Under the pieces are notes generated by a model. It ran no database searches. It was given only the letters and a program-made list of their open reading frames with translations, and was not told the origin of the DNA. The position numbers and the translations under genes are program-made. This document shows, one piece after another, positions 60,736 to 64,000 of a stretch of 64,000 bases of DNA (position 1 is its first letter; each line of letters begins with the position of its first letter). This DNA comes from Roseiarcus sp036489975. GTDB taxonomy: Bacteria; Pseudomonadota; Alphaproteobacteria; Rhizobiales; Beijerinckiaceae. Where the stretch lies: positions 40,164 to 104,163 of the forward strand of contig DASXES010000140.1 of the NCBI GenBank assembly GCA_036489975.1. The letters run 5' to 3'.

Positions 60736-62154
60736 CTATGCCTCGGCGAACGGCGCGCGCTCGCGGGCCTTCTCTATCCATGCCGCGAGATCCCGCTCGG
60801 CGCGGGCCGAAAGGGCCCGCTTCCGGGCGAGCCCGCGCTCCGGTCCGGCCAGACGTTTTCCGGCCGCGTCGAACCGCGGCTCGGCGATCGCAGGAAAGAG
60901 GCCGAAATTGACGTTCATCGGCTGGAACGAGCGCGGGCCCGCGTCGATCGATTCGATATGGCCGCCGGTGATGTGGCTGAGGAGCGCGCCGATCGCGGTC
61001 GTGGGCGGCGGGAGGTCGAGTTCCTCTCCGAGCCGCTCGCTCGCTGCGAAGCGGCCGGCGATGAGGCCAATCGCGGCGCTTTCGACGTAGCCCTCGCAGC
61101 CGGTGATCTGGCCGGCGAAGCGCAGGCGGGGGGAGCGTTTAAGCCGCAGACGGGCGTCGAGCAGGCGGGGGGAGTTGAGATAGGTGTTGCGGTGCATGCC
61201 GCCCAGCCTAGCGAACTCCGCCCCTTCGAGCCCCGGAATCATGCGGAAAATGCGGCTCTGCTCACCGTATTTGAGCTTGGTCTGGAAGCCGACAATGTTG
61301 AACAGCGTGCCGAGCGCATTGTCCTGCCTGAGCTGGACCACGGCATGGGGCTTGACCTTGGGATCATGGGCGTTGGTGAGCCCGACCGGCTTCATCGGCC
61401 CGTAGCGCAGGGTCTCGCGTCCGCGCTCGGCCATCACTTCGATCGGCAGGCAGCCGTCGAAATACGGCGTCGAGGCTTCCCATTCGTGGAAAGTCGTCTT
61501 GTCGCCTGAAATGAGCGCGTCGATGAAAGCGCCGTACTGCTCGCGCGTCAGCGGGCAGTTGATGTAGTCGGCGCCGGAGCCGCCGGGCCCTGCCTTGTCG
61601 TAGCGCGACTGGAACCAGGCCTGATCGAGATCGATGCTTTCGCGATGCACGATCGGGGCGATGGCGTCGAAAAACGCCAGCGCGTCCTGACCCGTGAGCC
61701 GGCGGACCTCGGCAGCGAGGTCAGGCGACGTGAGTGGGCCGGTGGCGATGATGACGCTATCCCAGTCGGGCGGCGGCACCGCGACTTCTTCGCGCGCGAT
61801 TGTAATCAGCGGGTGCGCCCCGAGCGCGGCCGACACCGCGGCGGAAAATCCATCGCGGTCGACCGCCAGTGCGCCACCGGCCGGCACCTGGTTGGCGTCG
61901 GCAGCGCGCATCACCAGCGAGCCGAGCCGCCGCATTTCCTCATGCAGCAGCCCGACCGCGTTATGGTCCTTGTCGTCGGAGCGAAACGAGTTCGAGCACA
62001 CCAATTCGGCCAGCGCCTCAGTCTTGTGCGCGGCAGTGGTGCGAACCGGCCGCATCTCGTGCAGCACCACCGGCACATGGCGTTGCGCCATTTGCCACGC
62101 CGCTTCGGAGCCGGCGAGGCCGCCGCCAATGACATGAACCGGTTTGATGCTCAT
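60736..62154 (-). CDS. trmFO: Folate/FAD-dependent tRNA (uracil-54) methyltransferase
   Basis: 472 residues. Makes ribothymidine at position 54 of tRNA using 5,10-methylene-THF and FADH2 instead of SAM. Seen: FAD motif VIGGGLAGSEAAWQMA (8-23), KTEALAELVCSNSFRSDD with the Cys, the CPLTREQYGAFIDALI region, GCEGYVESAAIGLIAGRFAA and MNVNFGLFP. Start at ATG 62154. Stands alone after a terminator. Confidence 0.95.
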   Translation of the reverse strand: MSIKPVHVIGGGLAGSEAAWQMAQRHVPVVLHEMRPVRTTAAHKTEALAELVCSNSFRSDDKDHNAVGLLHEEMRRLGSLVMRAADANQVPAGGALAVDRDGFSAAVSAALGAHPLITIAREEVAVPPPDWDSVIIATGPLTSPDLAAEVRRLTGQDALAFFDAIAPIVHRESIDLDQAWFQSRYDKAGPGGSGADYINCPLTREQYGAFIDALISGDKTTFHEWEASTPYFDGCLPIEVMAERGRETLRYGPMKPVGLTNAHDPKVKPHAVVQLRQDNALGTLFNIVGFQTKLKYGEQSRIFRMIPGLEGAEFARLGGMHRNTYLNSPRLLDARLRLKRSPRLRFAGQITGCEGYVESAAIGLIAGRFAASERLGEELDLPPPTTAIGALLSHITGGHIESIDAGPRSFQPMNVNFGLFPAIAEPRFDAAGKRLAGPERGLARKRALSARAERDLAAWIEKARERAPFAEA

Positions 62155-62188
62155 GGCGGGAACCTAGGCGGGCGGCCCGGGCGGCGCA

Positions 62189-62219
62189 AAACAAAAACGC
62201 CCGCGTGGGGCGCGGGCGT
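62189..62219 (-). terminator. Intrinsic terminator of the DUF1127 gene
   Basis: ACGCCCGCG (62197-62205) and CGCGGGCGT (62211-62219) form a perfect 9-bp stem with a 5-base loop. Read on the minus strand it is followed by TTTTTGTTTT, a strong U-tract. It lies 43 bp after the DUF1127 stop and before trmFO, so it should stop that transcript. Confidence 0.85.
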
Positions 62220-62261
62220 CTTTGCTTGGAGGCTCAGCTTTGGAGGTTCAGAAAGTGCGGA

Positions 62262-62417
62262 TTAGCGCTTGTGCGCGGCGTTCCAGGCGACGCGCGGGAT
62301 GTCGGAGCGGCTGATGCCGATATCGGCGAGTTCACGGTCGCCCAGACGGGACAATTCGTTGAGGCTGCGGTTGTAACGCTTCCAGCCCTGGAGGAGGCGG
62401 ACGATGCTGGCAAACAT
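62262..62417 (-). CDS. DUF1127 small protein
   Basis: 51 residues, too short for ordinary length cut-offs. Begins MFASIVRLLQGWKRYNRSL and continues NELSRLGDRELADIGISRSDI, the DUF1127 signature (aromatic/Arg helix, then LSDRxLxDIGLxRxDI). AAGGAAC lies before the ATG. Such small proteins in alphaproteobacteria affect RNA-related and phosphate/nutrient responses. The gene ends before a strong terminator and has its own promoter region upstream. Confidence 0.9.
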   Translation of the reverse strand: MFASIVRLLQGWKRYNRSLNELSRLGDRELADIGISRSDIPRVAWNAAHKR

Positions 62418-62684
62418 AGGAAGTTCCTTCTTGGTGACGCCCGGCCAGCGTGGCCGGTTGAATCGGTTGGGCGGAACATAGTCCTGTTCGCTGGTTTGAA
62501 AAGGAATATTGCTGCGCTGCAGCTAAGCGGAAAACGCATAGCTTAAGTGATTGATCGTTAACGAAAAAGACCGTTGTGGACCACTTTTTGAGCGGTAAAA
62601 ATCAGTGAGCGCTATCACCCGCGGCGCCCGGCCAAGACAGCCCGATTATGTGTAGATTGCGCTTTAAATCCGGGAGGAACGGCC
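62418..62684. other. Divergent intergenic region, 267 bp
   Basis: Holds the promoters of the DUF1127 gene (minus strand) and the binding-protein gene (plus strand). The middle (62540-62610) is relatively AT-rich. GGGAGGAAC lies just before the binding protein start. No coding frame seen. Confidence 0.5.
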
Positions 62685-63461
62685 ATGAATAGCAGCGTGA
62701 AAAACAGTCTGCGCATCGCACTTGCCGCCACGGCGCTCATTGCCGCCGCGCAACAGGCCGCCGCAGCCGAGGTGAAGGTGCTCACTGCCGGCGCCTTCAG
62801 GCAGGTGGTGCTGGCGCTGGTGCCCGACTACGAGAAGCAGACCGGCAACAAAGTTACGGTCGATACCGACACCGCCGGCGGCTTGCAAAAACGCATTGCC
62901 AGCGGCGAAGCATTCGACGTCGCGGTGATTACTCCGAAGGTCATCGATGAACTGTCCAGCGCCGGCAAGATTGCCGCCGGCAGCAAGGTCAATGTCGCCA
63001 CCGTGGGCGTCGGCGTTGTCGTGAAGGAGGGCGCGCCGAAGCCGGACATCGCCACGGTCGATGCGTTCAAGAAGGCGCTGCTGGCCGCCAAGTCGGTTTC
63101 CTATATCGATCCGGCGAGCGGCGGCTCGAGCGGAATCTATATCGACAAGCTGCTGGAAAGACTCAAGATCGCCGATCAGGTCCGGCCAAAGGCCAAGCTC
63201 AAGAAAGGCGGCCACGTCGCCGATTTGATCGTCAGCGGCGAAGCCGAACTCGGTTTGCAGCAGATCAGCGAAATCGTCGAGGTGAAGGGCGCGGCTCTTG
63301 TCGGCCCGCTGCCGAAGGGCATTCAGAACACCACCACGTATGCGGCCGGATTGAGCGCAGCCAGCAAACAAACCGATGCCGCCAAGGCGCTGCTCAAAGT
63401 GTTGTCCGGCCCGGCCGCGGCCGCCGTGCTCAAATCCAGGGGCATGGAGCCGGCGAGCTGA
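62685..63461 (+). CDS. ModA-like molybdate-type substrate-binding protein
   Basis: 258 residues. Signal peptide (1-28, ending AAA), then a type II periplasmic binding fold: EVKVLTAGAFRQVVLALVP, TAGGLQKRIASGEAFDVAVIT, and PLPKGIQNTTTYAAGLSAAS. ModA proteins bind oxyanions such as molybdate; many relatives lack a matching transporter and the ligand is unknown. No modB or modC follows; instead an MFS gene starts 12 bp after the stop. GGGAGGAAC before ATG. Confidence 0.82.
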   Translation: MNSSVKNSLRIALAATALIAAAQQAAAAEVKVLTAGAFRQVVLALVPDYEKQTGNKVTVDTDTAGGLQKRIASGEAFDVAVITPKVIDELSSAGKIAAGSKVNVATVGVGVVVKEGAPKPDIATVDAFKKALLAAKSVSYIDPASGGSSGIYIDKLLERLKIADQVRPKAKLKKGGHVADLIVSGEAELGLQQISEIVEVKGAALVGPLPKGIQNTTTYAAGLSAASKQTDAAKALLKVLSGPAAAAVLKSRGMEPAS

Positions 63462-63473
63462 TAAGCCTTCGCC

Positions 63474-64000
63474 GTGCCCGGCGAAACTCCTGATCGCGCC
63501 GTTGTCATTACCGCGCTCGGTGTCGCGCAAATTCTGGCGTGGGGCACGTCGTTTTATTTTCCCGCCGTGTTCGCTGGGCCGATCGTCGCCGATACCGGCT
63601 GGTCGCTCGGTTACGTTGTCGGCGGCACCTCCATCGGATTGCTGGTCGCCGGGCTGATCTCGCCCCAAGTCGGCAAGATCATCGGCCGCCACGGCGGCCG
63701 GCCGGTGTTGCTGGCAAGTTCGCTGTTTTACGCCGCGGGACTTGCCGGCATCGGACTGTCGCCGGCGCTGCCGTTTTATCTGGCGTCCTGGGTGCTGCTC
63801 GGCCTCGGCATGGGGACCGGACTTTACGATGCGGTGTTCGCCGCGCTCGGCCGCATGTACGGCCATGGTGCGCGCTCGCCGATCACCAACCTCACATTGT
63901 TCGGCGGCTTCGCCAGCACGATCTGCTGGCCGCTTAGTGCGTTCATGATCGAGCACGGCGGATGGCGGGCCGCCTGTTTTGTCTACGCAGCGTTGCATCT
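63474..64000 (+). CDS. MFS transporter, N-terminal part
   Basis: The first 175 codons from a GTG at 63474; cut by the right edge. Five to six hydrophobic helices are visible (ALGVAQILAWGTSFYFPAVF; VLLASSLFYAAGLAGIG; WVLLGLGMGTGLYDAVFAAL). GKIIGRHGGRPVLL is the cytoplasmic loop 2-3 typical of the major facilitator superfamily. Separated from the ModA-like gene by 12 bp, so probably one transcript. Substrate unknown. Confidence 0.85.
   Translation, partial: MPGETPDRAVVITALGVAQILAWGTSFYFPAVFAGPIVADTGWSLGYVVGGTSIGLLVAGLISPQVGKIIGRHGGRPVLLASSLFYAAGLAGIGLSPALPFYLASWVLLGLGMGTGLYDAVFAALGRMYGHGARSPITNLTLFGGFASTICWPLSAFMIEHGGWRAACFVYAALH

Noticed and set aside
1..64000. CRISPR array, prophage or transposon
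   Set aside because: No regularly spaced direct repeats, no integrase, transposase, capsid or toxin-antitoxin genes were found; the repeats seen are short palindromes only.

Overview
The window is one stretch of high-GC chromosome from an alphaproteobacterium, most likely Hyphomicrobiales. Support comes from yajC-secD-secF followed by the Mth938-like and squalene/phytoene-synthase-like genes, from a four-gene sarcosine oxidase operon, TrmFO, DUF1127, a CyaA-type cyclase/ATPase fusion, and an Arg-rich pseudouridine synthase next to rsmD. A pentapeptide MXKDX protein and a PEP-CTERM protein would fit the Beijerinckiaceae/Methylocystaceae side of the order, but the genus cannot be fixed from the sequence. 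I found no rRNA, tRNA, CRISPR array, insertion sequence or prophage.

Layout. 0-8.6 kb is an accessory-looking mosaic: a gene fragment at the left edge, a membrane-anchored cytochrome c, a PEP-CTERM protein without signal peptide, a Tat-exported ferritin-like protein, an MXKDX repeat protein, a small membrane protein resembling heme-copper oxidase subunit I, MsrA, a CmcJ/NvfI-type oxygenase, an Old Yellow Enzyme, and two cupins, one of which resembles DMSP lyases. 9-30 kb is mostly housekeeping and metabolism: RsmB-like methyltransferase, LeuD, an aldo/keto reductase, a 1173-residue SSS-PAS-kinase-receiver hybrid sensor, CobT, an O-methyltransferase, AroQ with a KdgT-type permease, an aldehyde dehydrogenase coupled to a DUF2867 protein, a MetE-like protein, TadA, an RluB-type pseudouridine synthase with RsmD, a tartrate-dehydrogenase-like enzyme and a type II NADH dehydrogenase.

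31.7-39.2 kb holds soxBDAG, which oxidatively demethylates sarcosine and passes the methyl group to tetrahydrofolate. It runs, with overlapping reading frames, into a SCO1/SenC copper chaperone gene. That gene faces a PCu(A)C copper chaperone and a CtaG-like oxidase assembly protein, so a copper/cytochrome-oxidase maturation set sits directly at the end of the sarcosine operon. 39-52 kb carries two SDRs, a cupin, an ABC-F ATPase coupled to an exported chorismate-lyase-like protein, an MscS channel, an aquaporin, the yajC-secDF export operon with two genes related to complex I assembly factors, and an EamA transporter.

52-57 kb is a complete branched-chain-amino-acid-type ABC transporter (livK-livH-livM and a single gene fusing both ATPases). 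57-64 kb has a SAM/cyclase/AAA/TPR signalling protein, TrmFO, a DUF1127 gene of 51 codons with a strong terminator, a ModA-like binding protein without ModBC, and a truncated MFS transporter.

Palindromic intergenic repeats occur near 11.3, 20.0, 33.0 and 54.6 kb; two of them sit inside operons (between soxB and soxD, and between livH and livM). I see no clear undescribed multi-gene system. The best leads are the sox/SCO/PCu(A)C/CtaG junction, the DMSP-lyase-like cupin, the orphan oxidase-subunit-like membrane protein, and the exported chorismate-lyase-like protein.
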